A stretch of DNA of 64,000 nt from the NCBI RefSeq assembly GCF_003385185.1, contig NZ_PQHZ01000029.1, positions 1 through 64,000 on the forward strand. The letters are read 5' to 3'. The DNA comes from Amycolatopsis palatopharyngis (GTDB lineage: Bacteria > Actinomycetota > Actinomycetes > Mycobacteriales > Pseudonocardiaceae). Made by a program: the position numbers and the translations under genes. Below the pieces are notes generated by a model. It worked only from the letters and a program-made list of their open reading frames with translations, searched no databases and had not been told where the DNA came from. Below, piece after piece: positions 33,160 through 41,510 of the stretch. Every line of letters begins with the position of its first letter. The first letter of the stretch is position 1.

Positions 33160-34227
33160 GTGCTGCACCTGCGTGGCGTGGTGCTGCCCGAGGGTGAGCA
33201 TCGCGAATTCTGGATCGCCGACGGCCGGATCAGCACCGAGCCCGTGCCAGGAGCCAGGACCCTCGACGTCGACGGTTACCTGGTTCCCGGCCTGGTCGAC
33301 GCCCACTGTCACCCCGGTATCGGAGTCGGTGGACCGGTCTCCATCGAGGAGGCGGCCGACCAGGCCAGAACCGACCGGGACGCGGGCACGCTGCTGATCC
33401 GCGACTGCGGTGTACCGCTGGACATCCGGCCGCTACAACAACGGGCGGACCTGCCACGGATCATCCGCAGCGGCAGGCACCTGGCCCTGCCCAAGCGCTA
33501 CATTCCCGGCTTGGGGATCGAACTCGACGCCCCGGAACAGCTACCGGAGGCCGTCGCGGCACAGGCGGCGGACTCCGACGGCTGGGTCAAGCTCGTCGGT
33601 GACTGGATCGACCGGTCGGTCGGCGACCTCGCCCCGTTGTGGCCGGACGACGTACTGGCCGAGGCGATCGCGGTGGCGCACGACGCCGGAGCGCGGGTGA
33701 CCGCGCACGTCTTCGGCGAGGAGGCGCTGCCAGGGCTGATCGGGGCGGGCATCGACTGCCTGGAGCACGGCACCGGGCTGAATGCCGAGCAGATCGATCT
33801 GCTCGCCGCGAATGGCGCCGCTCTGGTGCCGACTCTGATCAACATCGAGAACTTTCCCGGCATCGCCGACAAGGCCACGCGATTCCCCGCCTACGCGGCA
33901 CACATGCGGGATCTGCACGCCCGCGTCGGGGCCACCGTGCGGGCCGCTATCGAAGCGGGTGTGCCGGTCTTCGCGGGCAGTGACGCTGGCGGGATGGTCG
34001 AGCACGGCAGGCTGGTGGACGAGATCGAGGCGCTGCACCACGCCGGCATGAGCGCGGAGCAGGCGCTCGCGGCGGGTTCCTGGGCCGCTCGAGACTGGCT
34101 GGGCCACCAGGGCATCGTGCACGGCGCACCGGCCGACCTCCTGGTCCTCGACACCGATCCCAGAACCGACCTCGGGGCGCTGCGCCGGCCCCGGCACATC
34201 ATCCTGCGCGGGCAGGTCCTGAGCTGA
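33160..34227 (+). CDS. Metal-dependent amidohydrolase family protein
   Basis: 355-residue amidohydrolase (imidazolonepropionase-like cyclic amidase). Composite-domain strands at both ends enclose a TIM barrel with the HxH motif VDAHCHPGIG near residues 46-55, later His residues in VTAHVFGEE and LEHGTGLN, and the metal Asp in PVFAGSDAGGM. Substrate unknown. The single-base gap after ffh and a GTG start indicate cotranscription with it; this pairing is common in actinomycetes and may be incidental. Confidence 0.82.
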   Translation: MLHLRGVVLPEGEHREFWIADGRISTEPVPGARTLDVDGYLVPGLVDAHCHPGIGVGGPVSIEEAADQARTDRDAGTLLIRDCGVPLDIRPLQQRADLPRIIRSGRHLALPKRYIPGLGIELDAPEQLPEAVAAQAADSDGWVKLVGDWIDRSVGDLAPLWPDDVLAEAIAVAHDAGARVTAHVFGEEALPGLIGAGIDCLEHGTGLNAEQIDLLAANGAALVPTLINIENFPGIADKATRFPAYAAHMRDLHARVGATVRAAIEAGVPVFAGSDAGGMVEHGRLVDEIEALHHAGMSAEQALAAGSWAARDWLGHQGIVHGAPADLLVLDTDPRTDLGALRRPRHIILRGQVLS

Positions 34228-34231
34228 GCAG

Positions 34232-34290
34232 AAGTTCCCCAATGTGGCATTGGGGACGTTGGAGTTCCCTAATGCCACATTGGGGAACTT
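34232..34290. repeat. CCCCAATGTGGCATTGGGG palindrome cluster, copy 1
   Basis: A perfect 20-base inverted repeat (34232-34251 and 34271-34290) with a 19-base spacer. Each arm also pairs with the spacer, since CCCCAATG-type half-palindromes repeat within it. A second copy with the same spacer length and near-identical sequence is at 51421-51475. It starts four bases after the amidohydrolase stop and may double as a terminator. Confidence 0.8.
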
Positions 34291-34322
34291 CACACCGGAG
34301 GACGAGCAGGGCAGGAGGCCGG

Positions 34323-35069
34323 GTGGTTCGCGAGCACGAAGACAGCACGCCCGGGGTCCGGGACGGCCTGGTGTTCGGGGTGCACTGGGGCTTTCTGGCG
34401 CTGTTCGCCGGGCTCGGTGGCTACTACCTGGTCTCGCTCGTGCTGGCAGCGGTGCTCTCCGGCAGTGTCGACGATCTGCCGACCCAGGCGCCGACCGAGA
34501 TCGGGCCGATCATCCTGCTGGCGTTCCTGCCCAACCTGCTGCTCGGGCTCGGTCCCGTGCTCGGGTCGCGGCTGCGCGGCCGCGGCCTGCGCGCGGACTT
34601 CGGGCTGATCCCGAACGCACGTGATCTCAAGGTGGGTCTGGCTTGCGGCGGGTTCGCGCTGCTCGTGGGATACCTGCTCAACCTCGTGCTGCTCGCCGTG
34701 TACGGCACCGATTCGGTCAACAGCGGTCCGCTCGTCGAGCTCGCGTCGGGCCTCGGTGACGAACTCGTCTGGCTGATTCTGGCCGCGTTGATCGTCGTGC
34801 TGGCGGCGCCGGTCACCGAGGAGTTGTTGTTCCGTGGCGCGATGTGGAATGCGCTCGCGTTCTACCGGGTGCCACAGTGGGCCATCCTGCTGCTGACCGC
34901 GCTGGTCTTCGCGCAGGTGCACGGTGAACCAATGCGAATGCTCGCGCTGTTCGGGCAGGGCGTGGCGATCGGCGTGGCCCGAATGGTCACCGGCCGGACC
35001 GGCGCCAGCATGGTCGCGCATGCGGCGAACAACCTGCCGCCAGCCCTGCTGTTGTTCACTATGCCCTGA
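34323..35069 (+). CDS. CPBP-family intramembrane metalloprotease (first of a pair)
   Basis: 248-residue membrane protein with about seven hydrophobic segments. The CPBP/Abi motif 1 EELLFRG (EExxxR), motif 2 region FAQVHGEP with His, and motif 3 GRTGASMVAHAANN are present. The family contains Rce1-like proteases and bacteriocin-immunity proteins. GTG 34323 with AGGAGG upstream is preferred. A paralogue follows 58 bases downstream. Function here unknown. Confidence 0.85.
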   Translation: MVREHEDSTPGVRDGLVFGVHWGFLALFAGLGGYYLVSLVLAAVLSGSVDDLPTQAPTEIGPIILLAFLPNLLLGLGPVLGSRLRGRGLRADFGLIPNARDLKVGLACGGFALLVGYLLNLVLLAVYGTDSVNSGPLVELASGLGDELVWLILAALIVVLAAPVTEELLFRGAMWNALAFYRVPQWAILLLTALVFAQVHGEPMRMLALFGQGVAIGVARMVTGRTGASMVAHAANNLPPALLLFTMP

Positions 35070-35127
35070 ACCTCCGGCGCACTGCCGCTAAGCTGCAGTA
35101 CACCCCTGTCGCAACGGAAGGATCGGT

Positions 35128-35937
35128 GTGACCTCACGGCAGTCCTGGGAGCCGGTCCCCGACACGGACGACACCCTCGATGCCGTGTCCTCCCCGATCG
35201 GTGAACCGGTCAGCGCCAAGCCCCCGACCCACCGCTGGGGATTCGGCGCGTTCCTGTTGGTGGAGGCCGCGCTGCTGGCCTCGGCGGCGTTCGTCGGGGT
35301 ACTGCTCGGCTCGCCTGCCGACGGCGGCCCACTACCGGTCTGGCACGTGCTGATCGGCACGATGGCTCCCACGGTCATCGCCGCCTCCGTGGCGATACTG
35401 ATCACCGTTGTCCGGGGCAACGGTCCCCTGACGGATCTGCGTCTGTCCTGGCGATGGGACGACGTGCGACTCGGCCTGCGCCTCGGGGTGATCGGCCTGA
35501 TCTGCACGACGGTGGGAGCGTTCGTCTGGACGCAGGCAGTGGGGGAGGAGAACGCGACCTCGGCGATCAGCGCCATGGTCGAGGACCAGCCCATGTCGGT
35601 CTCCGCCGCCGTGGCGATGTTCCTCTACCTCTGGTTGCTCGGGCCGATCTGCGAGGAGGTCATCTACCGTGGCCTGCTCTGGGGTGCCGTGGAGCGGCTG
35701 AACTGGGGAAACGAGAAGTGGGGCAGGCTGGCGGCGTTCCTGATCTCCACCGCCGTCTTCGCCGTAAGCCATCTGGAGCCGCTGCGTACCACGCTGTTGC
35801 TGGTGATCGCGGTCCCGATCGGGTTGGCCAGGTTCTTCACCGGTCGCCTGCTCGGCAGCGTCGTGGCGCACCAGATGAACAACTTCCTGCCTGCACTGGC
35901 GATCCTGCTCACCGGCCTCGGTGTACTTGCCGTTTGA
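35128..35937 (+). CDS. CPBP-family intramembrane metalloprotease (second of a pair)
   Basis: 269-residue membrane protein. Motif 1 is EEVIYRG, motif 2 FAVSHLEP, and motif 3 GRLLGSVVAHQMNN. The N-terminal 35 residues are polar and cytoplasmic, then about eight membrane segments. It is clearly related to the gene at 34323 but diverged, so the duplication is not recent. A hairpin at 35948 ends the unit. Confidence 0.85.
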   Translation: MTSRQSWEPVPDTDDTLDAVSSPIGEPVSAKPPTHRWGFGAFLLVEAALLASAAFVGVLLGSPADGGPLPVWHVLIGTMAPTVIAASVAILITVVRGNGPLTDLRLSWRWDDVRLGLRLGVIGLICTTVGAFVWTQAVGEENATSAISAMVEDQPMSVSAAVAMFLYLWLLGPICEEVIYRGLLWGAVERLNWGNEKWGRLAAFLISTAVFAVSHLEPLRTTLLLVIAVPIGLARFFTGRLLGSVVAHQMNNFLPALAILLTGLGVLAV

Positions 35938-35947
35938 GCTCTTTGCG

Positions 35948-35974
35948 GGGACCGAGGACCAGGCGCTCGGTCCC
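35948..35974 (+). terminator. Terminator after the CPBP pair
   Basis: GGGACCGAG (35948-35956) and CTCGGTCCC (35966-35974) form a perfect 9-bp stem with a 9-base loop, 10 bases after the stop. It separates the CPBP genes from the rpsP operon. Confidence 0.7.
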
Positions 35975-36122
35975 ATCTGGCAGAATAATGGACTGCCTGC
36001 TCCGGCCGGACCCTCTCACCGTGCCGGGGCGCCCTGACCTGCGGGCGCTCGCATCCGGTTCCCCACACGGATCGTGTCCCGAACCTCGAGCATCGAGAGA
36101 TACGCAAGGAGTACCCACACCA

Positions 36123-36626
36123 GTGGCCGTCAAGATCAAGCTGCAGCGCCTCGGCAAGATTCGTGCGCCGTACTACCGGATTATCGTCGCCGACGCGCGC
36201 AACCGTCGGGATGGCAAGGCCATCGAGACGATCGGCAAGTACCACCCCAAGGAGGAGCCGAGCTTCATCGAGGTCGACTCCGACCGCGCCCAGCACTGGC
36301 TGAAGGTCGGCGCGCAGCCGACCGAGCCGGTGCAGCGCATCCTGGAGATCACCGGCGACTGGCAGAAGTTCAAGGGCCTGCCCGGTGCCGAGGGCACGCT
36401 GCGGGTGGCCGAGCCGAAGCCGTCGAAGCAGGACCTCTTCAACGCCGCGCTCGCCGAAGCGGGTGATGCTCCTTCGACCGAGGCCACCACGGCCAAGAAG
36501 AAGGGCGGCAAGAAGGCCGACTCCGCCGAGAAGCCGGAGAAGGCCGAGAGCGCCGAGAAGGCCGCGAAGCCGGAGAGCGCCGAGAAGCCGGAGAAGGCTG
36601 ACGAGAGCGAGAAGGCAGAGGCGTGA
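36123..36626 (+). CDS. rpsP: 30S ribosomal protein S16
   Basis: 167 residues from GTG 36123 (VAVKIKLQRLGKIRAPYYRI). The first 85 residues are standard S16. The rest is a long Ala/Lys/Glu tail of repeating AEKPEKAES-type units, about twice the length of the bacterial S16 core and typical of high-GC actinomycetes. It overlaps the KH-protein gene by 4 bases. First gene of the rpsP-khpA-rimM-trmD ribosome-assembly operon. Confidence 0.96.
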   Translation: MAVKIKLQRLGKIRAPYYRIIVADARNRRDGKAIETIGKYHPKEEPSFIEVDSDRAQHWLKVGAQPTEPVQRILEITGDWQKFKGLPGAEGTLRVAEPKPSKQDLFNAALAEAGDAPSTEATTAKKKGGKKADSAEKPEKAESAEKAAKPESAEKPEKADESEKAEA

Positions 36627-36862
36627 GCTTTCTTGCCGACTCCCTCGAACACCTCGTTCGCGGAATCGTCGACAACCCGGACGACGTCCGGGTCGAGCTG
36701 CTCACCACCCGCCGGGGGCGCACCCTTGAGGTGCACGTCCATCCGGACGATCTGGGCAAGGTGATCGGCCGTGGTGGACGGACCGCGACCGCGCTGCGCA
36801 CCGTCATGGGCGGCATCGGTGGTCGTGGGGTACGCGTCGACGTGGTCGACACGGACCGCTGA
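36623..36862 (+). CDS. khpA: KH-domain RNA-binding protein KhpA
   Basis: 79-residue single KH domain; the GxxG loop is in GKVIGRGGRTATALRT. KhpA proteins bind RNA, often with KhpB/Jag, and are usually encoded between rpsP and rimM, as here. GTG start overlaps the rpsP stop. Confidence 0.93.
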   Translation: MSFLADSLEHLVRGIVDNPDDVRVELLTTRRGRTLEVHVHPDDLGKVIGRGGRTATALRTVMGGIGGRGVRVDVVDTDR

Positions 36863-36885
36863 CACCGGCCGGACGCTCGACACCG

Positions 36886-37461
36886 ATGGCGACTGAGCCG
36901 ACAGATCCGACCGGACCGACAGGGCCGGGGCGGCAGGCAGAGGCCTCCCAGCTCGTGGTCGGCCGTGTCGCCAAGGCGCACGGCATCACCGGCGAACTCG
37001 CCGTGGACGTGCGCACGGATTCTCCCGAGCAGCGATTCGCGGTCGGGTCGGTGCTGGTCGGCCGGTCCCGTGACGGAAGTACCCGCAGGCTCACAGTGGC
37101 AGCCGCCCGCCAGCACGGCGGGCGGCTGCTTGTGCGTTTCGAGGAGGTTCCGGACCGGACGGCGGCCGAGGCCGCACGCGGGCTGCTGTTGCTCGGCGAC
37201 ACCGCCGATCTCCCGCCGACCGAGGACCCGGACGAGTTCTACGACCACGAACTCGAAGGCCTGCGCGCCGAACTCGCCGATGGTTCCGTCGTGGGAACGG
37301 TGCGAGAGATCGTCCACTCGCCCGGTGGCGAACTGCTGGCAGTGGATCGGGACGGGCAGACAGTGCTGGTGCCCTTCGTGCGGGAGATCGTCCCCCAGGT
37401 CGATGTCGCCGCGGGCCGGGTCGTGCTCGATCCGCCGGAGGGCCTGCTCGAGCTGGAATAG
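36886..37461 (+). CDS. rimM: Ribosome maturation factor RimM
   Basis: 191 residues: RimM N-terminal domain (VVGRVAKAHGITGELAVDVRTDSP) and PRC-barrel C-terminal domain (DEFYDHELEGLRA, LLAVDRDGQTVLVPFVREIVP). It assists 30S head assembly around S19. The N-terminal 20 residues are a Pro/Thr-rich extension. Confidence 0.95.
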   Translation: MATEPTDPTGPTGPGRQAEASQLVVGRVAKAHGITGELAVDVRTDSPEQRFAVGSVLVGRSRDGSTRRLTVAAARQHGGRLLVRFEEVPDRTAAEAARGLLLLGDTADLPPTEDPDEFYDHELEGLRAELADGSVVGTVREIVHSPGGELLAVDRDGQTVLVPFVREIVPQVDVAAGRVVLDPPEGLLELE

Positions 37462-37470
37462 GAGTCCCGC

Positions 37471-38235
37471 GTGCGTATCGACGTCGTGACCATCTTTCCC
37501 GAATACCTCGACCCGCTACGGGCCGCGTTGCTCGGCCGCGCCATCGACCGGGGACTGATCGAGGTCGGCGTGCACGACCTGCGCGACTGGACGCACGACG
37601 TGCACCGGGCCGTGGACGACGCCCCGTACGGCGGCGGTCCAGGAATGGTGATGAAGCCACAGATCTGGGGCGCGGCGCTCGACGACGTGTGCGCGGAGGG
37701 CAGCAGGCTCGTCGTGCCGACCCCGGCGGGCAGGCCGTTCACCCAGTCCCTCGCGCATGCCTACGCCGAGGAGCAGCATCTCGTCTTCGCCTGTGGGCGG
37801 TACGAGGGAATCGACCAGCGAGTGATCGACGACGCGGCGCGGCGGATGCCCGTGGACGAGGTCTCGATCGGTGACTACGTGCTGGTCGGGGGTGAGGCGG
37901 CGGTACTCGTGATGGTGGAAGCGGTCGTCCGCCTGCTGCCCGGGGTGCTGGGCAACCCGGCCTCCGCGCAGCAGGACTCCTTCTCCGCCTTCTCCGGCGG
38001 ATTGCTGGAGGGGCCGAGCTACACCCGGCCCGAGGTGTGGCGGGATCTGGCGGTGCCGGATGTGCTGCGCTCGGGTAACCACGCGTTGATCGATCGATGG
38101 CGCCGGGACGAGTCGCTGGTCAGGACCATGCTTCGCCGTCCCGACCTGATCGCGGAACTGCCGGAGGAGGGCCTGGACGCACACGACCGAGCGGTGCTCG
38201 AACGGCTCAGGGACCAGCCCGAGCGGACCCCGTGA
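37471..38235 (+). CDS. trmD: tRNA (guanine37-N1)-methyltransferase
   Basis: 254-residue SPOUT enzyme. The trefoil-knot SAM site contains CGRYEGIDQRV and SIGDYVLVGGEAAVLVM; GNPASAQQDSFS and the C-terminal GNHALIDRWRRDESLVRT are typical. It makes m1G37, preventing frameshifting. GTG start nine bases after rimM. Confidence 0.97.
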   Translation: MRIDVVTIFPEYLDPLRAALLGRAIDRGLIEVGVHDLRDWTHDVHRAVDDAPYGGGPGMVMKPQIWGAALDDVCAEGSRLVVPTPAGRPFTQSLAHAYAEEQHLVFACGRYEGIDQRVIDDAARRMPVDEVSIGDYVLVGGEAAVLVMVEAVVRLLPGVLGNPASAQQDSFSAFSGGLLEGPSYTRPEVWRDLAVPDVLRSGNHALIDRWRRDESLVRTMLRRPDLIAELPEEGLDAHDRAVLERLRDQPERTP

Positions 38236-38261
38236 CAGGGACAGCACCCGGCGTCTGTAAT
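38232..38261 (+). promoter_or_regulatory. Candidate rplS promoter
   Basis: GTGACA (38232-38237), an 18-base spacer and TGTAAT (38256-38261) start inside the trmD stop region. It would give rplS a leader of about 120 bases and allow it to be expressed apart from the trmD operon. Confidence 0.4.
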
Positions 38262-38387
38262 ACTTGACCGGTTGGCGCTTGTGGACCACATCGTTCACGC
38301 GCCCACCGAACCCCCAGGGCCTGCCGCCAGTCAATCAGGTGCGCGCCCGAATGTACGTAGGCCACGAAGGACGAGGACGGACTCCCG

Positions 38388-38747
38388 ATGAACACCCTGG
38401 ACGCCCTGGACGCTCAGTCACTGCGTTCCGATATCCCGGAATTCCGCCCGGGCGACACGCTGAAGGTGCACGTCCGCGTTATCGAGGGCAACCGCGAGCG
38501 CAACCAGGTGTTCCAGGGGGTCGTCATCCGCAGGCAGGGTGGCGGCATCCGGGAGACCTTCACCGTGCGCAAGGTGTCCTTCGGCGTTGGCGTCGAGCGG
38601 ACCTTCCCGGTGCACTCGCCGAACATCGCCAAGCTCGAGGTGCACAAGCGCGGTGACGTGCGGCGCGCCAAGCTGTACTACCTGCGCGATCTGCGCGGCA
38701 AGGCAGCCAAGATCAAGGAGCGTCGCGAGACCCCGACTGCCTCCTGA
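38388..38747 (+). CDS. rplS: 50S ribosomal protein L19
   Basis: 119-residue L19: FRPGDTLKVHVRVIEGNRER and VFQGVVIRRQGGGIRETFTVRK are diagnostic. L19 sits at the 30S-50S interface. It lies 152 bases after trmD with its own probable promoter. Confidence 0.97.
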   Translation: MNTLDALDAQSLRSDIPEFRPGDTLKVHVRVIEGNRERNQVFQGVVIRRQGGGIRETFTVRKVSFGVGVERTFPVHSPNIAKLEVHKRGDVRRAKLYYLRDLRGKAAKIKERRETPTAS

Positions 38748-38777
38748 GTGGCGAACTGGTTACCGTAGCCTGGCTAC

Positions 38778-39749
38778 GTGGTTGAACCTGTGCCCTCGAA
38801 CGCAGCCGAGGACGAGCCCGAGCGCCCCAAGGACGACATGTCGCCGGATTCCCCGGACTCCGCTGGTGCCTCCCCCGACGAACAGGGGGAGGCCGAGCAG
38901 GAGGCGGCACACCGCCACCGCAAACAGCAGAAGAAGCAGCGTTCGTTCTGGAAAGAGCTGCCCATCCTGATCGTGGTGGCGCTGGTCTTCGCCTTCCTCA
39001 TCCAGCAGTTCCTTGCCAGGGTCTACATGATCCCCTCGGGCTCGATGGAGGAGACGCTGCACGGATGCCCCGGCTGCACGCCGGACCGCATCCTGGTGGA
39101 CAAGGTCACCTACAACTTCACCGATCCCGCACCTGGGGACGTGGTGGTGTTCAAGGGGCCCGAGCCGTGGGTCGAGAACGAACTGCCTCCCCAGGAGTCC
39201 AGTAACGACGTGGCGGAGTTCTTCCGCAGCATCGGTTCCGTCGTGGGACTCGCTCCGCCCGACGAGCGGGATTTCGTCAAGCGCATCATCGCCACCGGTG
39301 GACAGACGGTCGAGTGCTGCGACGACCAGAATCGGGTCACCGTCGATGGTCAGCCCCTGGACGAGCCCTACATCCACTGGGAGGACGCGGAGCGGACCCA
39401 GTTGGAGTTCGGTCCGGTGACCGTTCCAGAGGGCTCGGTCTGGGTGATGGGCGACAACCGCAACAACTCGCAGGACTCTCGCTACCAGGGCGGCGGCGGT
39501 GAGCGCGGCGCGGTCCCGGTGGACAACATCATCGGCAAGGCCAGAATCATCGTGCTGCCACCGAGCCGCTGGGGCGGGATCAGCGATCACAACCCACAGC
39601 AGTCTCCTGCTCAGGCGATGGCGCTGAGCGCCCCGCAGTGGCAGGACGGACTGCCGATCGGTATTGGAGCGCTCGCCGCATGGCCGGCCGTGGCGGGTGG
39701 GCGCAGGCTCGCCGTTTCCGTCCGCGGGGCGGCTGACCGAAAGCGGTAA
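38778..39749 (+). CDS. lepB: Type I signal peptidase
   Basis: 323 residues. A long polar N-terminus (about 60 residues, rich in Asp/Pro/Glu) precedes one membrane segment (ILIVVALVFAFLIQQFLA). The catalytic Ser is in MIPSGSMEETL and the Lys in DFVKRIIATGGQTVECC; box E is VMGDNRNNSQDSR. The C-terminal 50 residues run past the catalytic fold and include a moderately hydrophobic stretch, perhaps a second anchor. It removes Sec and Tat signal peptides. Confidence 0.95.
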   Translation: MVEPVPSNAAEDEPERPKDDMSPDSPDSAGASPDEQGEAEQEAAHRHRKQQKKQRSFWKELPILIVVALVFAFLIQQFLARVYMIPSGSMEETLHGCPGCTPDRILVDKVTYNFTDPAPGDVVVFKGPEPWVENELPPQESSNDVAEFFRSIGSVVGLAPPDERDFVKRIIATGGQTVECCDDQNRVTVDGQPLDEPYIHWEDAERTQLEFGPVTVPEGSVWVMGDNRNNSQDSRYQGGGGERGAVPVDNIIGKARIIVLPPSRWGGISDHNPQQSPAQAMALSAPQWQDGLPIGIGALAAWPAVAGGRRLAVSVRGAADRKR

Positions 39750-39754
39750 CCGGC

Positions 39755-40585
39755 GTGATCGCGCCTAAGCAGCTCGTATCGCCAATCCGTCCACCCCGCG
39801 CCGTCATTCGCGGGGAGATCCAATGGGGTCTGCAAGCCGCGCTCGATCGCCGGGGTCTCGGTCCGGTGGCCGGGGTCGACGAGGCGGGCAGGGGAGCGTG
39901 TGCGGGCCCGCTGGTGGTCGCCGCCTGCGTACTGCGTCCCGGTGACGGTGCCAGGCTCCCCGAACTGACCGACTCCAAGCTCCTCACCGCCGCCGCGCGA
40001 GAGCGGGTCTACGACCGTGTGGTGGCTCGTGCACTCGACTACTCGATCGTGGTTGTCCCGACCGAAGAGGTCGATGCGATCGGGATCCACGTGACCAACG
40101 TCGAGGGCATGCGCAGGGCCGTGGCGAGCCTCGACCTTCGACCGGGGTACGTGCTGACGGACGGCTTCGGCGTCCCCGGCCTTCCGGCGCCCAGTATTCC
40201 GGTGATCAAGGGCGACCGTGCGGTGGCGTGTGTGGCGGCGGCGTCGGTACTGGCCAAGGTCACCAGGGACCGGCTCATGGCCGGCCTGCACGAGGAACAC
40301 CCGGTGTACGGCTTCGACATCCACAAGGGGTACACCACGCCCGAGCACGGTGCCGCGCTCACCGAGCACGGTCCCAGCGAGGTGCACCGGTGGTCCTACG
40401 CGAACGTCGCGCGGGCAGCCGTCGCGCACGGCAGACGGCCGACGCGGCGGGTCATGCTCACCGCGGCGGCACTTCTGCGGATGTCGGGCGAGGCGGAACC
40501 CACAGTCGACGGTGATGTGGGTCAGAATGGTGCATCCGCCGTACAACGGCCGACCAGCTCGCGAGGAGGGGCGCGCATTTCATGA
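39755..40585 (+). CDS. rnhB: Ribonuclease HII
   Basis: 276-residue RNase HII. The catalytic motif AGVDEAGRGACAGPLVVAA begins near residue 37; later acidic residues lie in LTDGF and the DIHKGYTTPEH motif. It removes ribonucleotides from DNA. The C-terminal 50 residues are a poorly conserved tail. It overlaps the DUF2469 gene by 4 bases. Confidence 0.95.
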   Translation: MIAPKQLVSPIRPPRAVIRGEIQWGLQAALDRRGLGPVAGVDEAGRGACAGPLVVAACVLRPGDGARLPELTDSKLLTAAARERVYDRVVARALDYSIVVVPTEEVDAIGIHVTNVEGMRRAVASLDLRPGYVLTDGFGVPGLPAPSIPVIKGDRAVACVAAASVLAKVTRDRLMAGLHEEHPVYGFDIHKGYTTPEHGAALTEHGPSEVHRWSYANVARAAVAHGRRPTRRVMLTAAALLRMSGEAEPTVDGDVGQNGASAVQRPTSSRGGARIS

Positions 40586-40905
40586 GCGCAGAGGATCTCG
40601 AGAAGTACGAGACCGAGATGGAGCTGTCGCTGTACCGGGAGTACCGCGACATCGTCAGCCAGTTCTCGTATGTGGTGGAGACCGAGCGCCGGTTCTACCT
40701 GGCCAACGCCGTGGACGTGCAGGTGCGTGACGGTGGCGGTGAGGTCTACTTCGAGGTACGGATGTCCGATGCCTGGGTGTGGGACATGTACCGGCCTGCT
40801 CGGTTCGTCAAGCATGTCCGGGTTATCACCTTCAAGGACGTGAACGTCGAGGAACTGGACAAACCCGATCTCCGGTTACCCGAGGACGGCCCGTTCACCG
40901 GCTAA
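40582..40905 (+). CDS. DUF2469 family protein
   Basis: 107-residue small protein highly conserved in actinobacteria, always near rnhB. It begins MSAEDLEKYETEMELSLYREYRD and carries FVKHVRVITFKDVNVEEL. No catalytic motif or known function. Overlap with rnhB implies coexpression. Confidence 0.92.
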   Translation: MSAEDLEKYETEMELSLYREYRDIVSQFSYVVETERRFYLANAVDVQVRDGGGEVYFEVRMSDAWVWDMYRPARFVKHVRVITFKDVNVEELDKPDLRLPEDGPFTG

Positions 40906-40992
40906 GTTCACCAGCTGAGAGGTGTACTCGGCTCCCGAGCCTTCGTGAAACCGCGGATGTAGTGACATCCAGCGCCCCATGGGCAGCGAGAG

Positions 40993-41019
40993 TTGTCCAC
41001 AACCCCCGACTTGTCCACA
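40993..41019 (+). promoter_or_regulatory. Two perfect DnaA boxes
   Basis: TTGTCCACA occurs at 40993-41001 and again at 41011-41019, in the same orientation 18 bases apart. This is the actinobacterial DnaA-box consensus. They lie in the 200-base gap between the DUF2469 gene and yraN, where no gene is seen. They may make expression of yraN-comM-dprA respond to DnaA, or titrate DnaA. Confidence 0.6.
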
Positions 41020-41105
41020 GTCCTGCGAACTGACCCTGGTTCTTGCGTCCACCCCACTGGCAGCGTCGATGGTGACCGAGCTGTGGCTGGCAGAACCTGG
41101 GGGTA

Positions 41106-41510
41106 GTGGTGGCGGGAACCATCGAGCGGGAAGCACCGGCGTCCGGCAACGGCCGTCCGGCGCACCTCGAACTGGGGCGTAGGGGGGAGGACCTGGCGGC
41201 CGAGTACCTGCGCGACCTCGGTCTCGTGGTACTCGGCCGGAACTGGCGTTGCCGCGACGGCGAACTCGACCTCATCACCACCGACGGGACGATAGTTGTC
41301 GTCTGCGAGGTTAAGACGCGCTCGGGGACCGGTTACGGGGCTCCTGAGGAGGCCGTCACTCCGGTGAAGGCGGCTCGCGTCCGGAGGCTGGCTTTCCGAT
41401 GGCTGCGAGAGCAGCGAATCGGCTGGTGCACGGTCCGCTGTGACGTCGTGTCGGTTCTGCTCCGACCACATCGCCCGGCCGAGATCCGTCACCTGCCGGG
41501 GGTGTTGTGA
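41106..41510 (+). CDS. yraN: UPF0102/YraN family putative endonuclease
   Basis: 134 residues with the Holliday-junction resolvase-like nuclease fold: GRRGEDLAAEYLRDLG, CRDGELDLIT and VVCEVKTRSGTGYG supply the E, D and ExK catalytic set. Its role in vivo is not settled. It begins the yraN-comM-dprA unit and overlaps the next gene. Confidence 0.92.
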   Translation: MVAGTIEREAPASGNGRPAHLELGRRGEDLAAEYLRDLGLVVLGRNWRCRDGELDLITTDGTIVVVCEVKTRSGTGYGAPEEAVTPVKAARVRRLAFRWLREQRIGWCTVRCDVVSVLLRPHRPAEIRHLPGVL

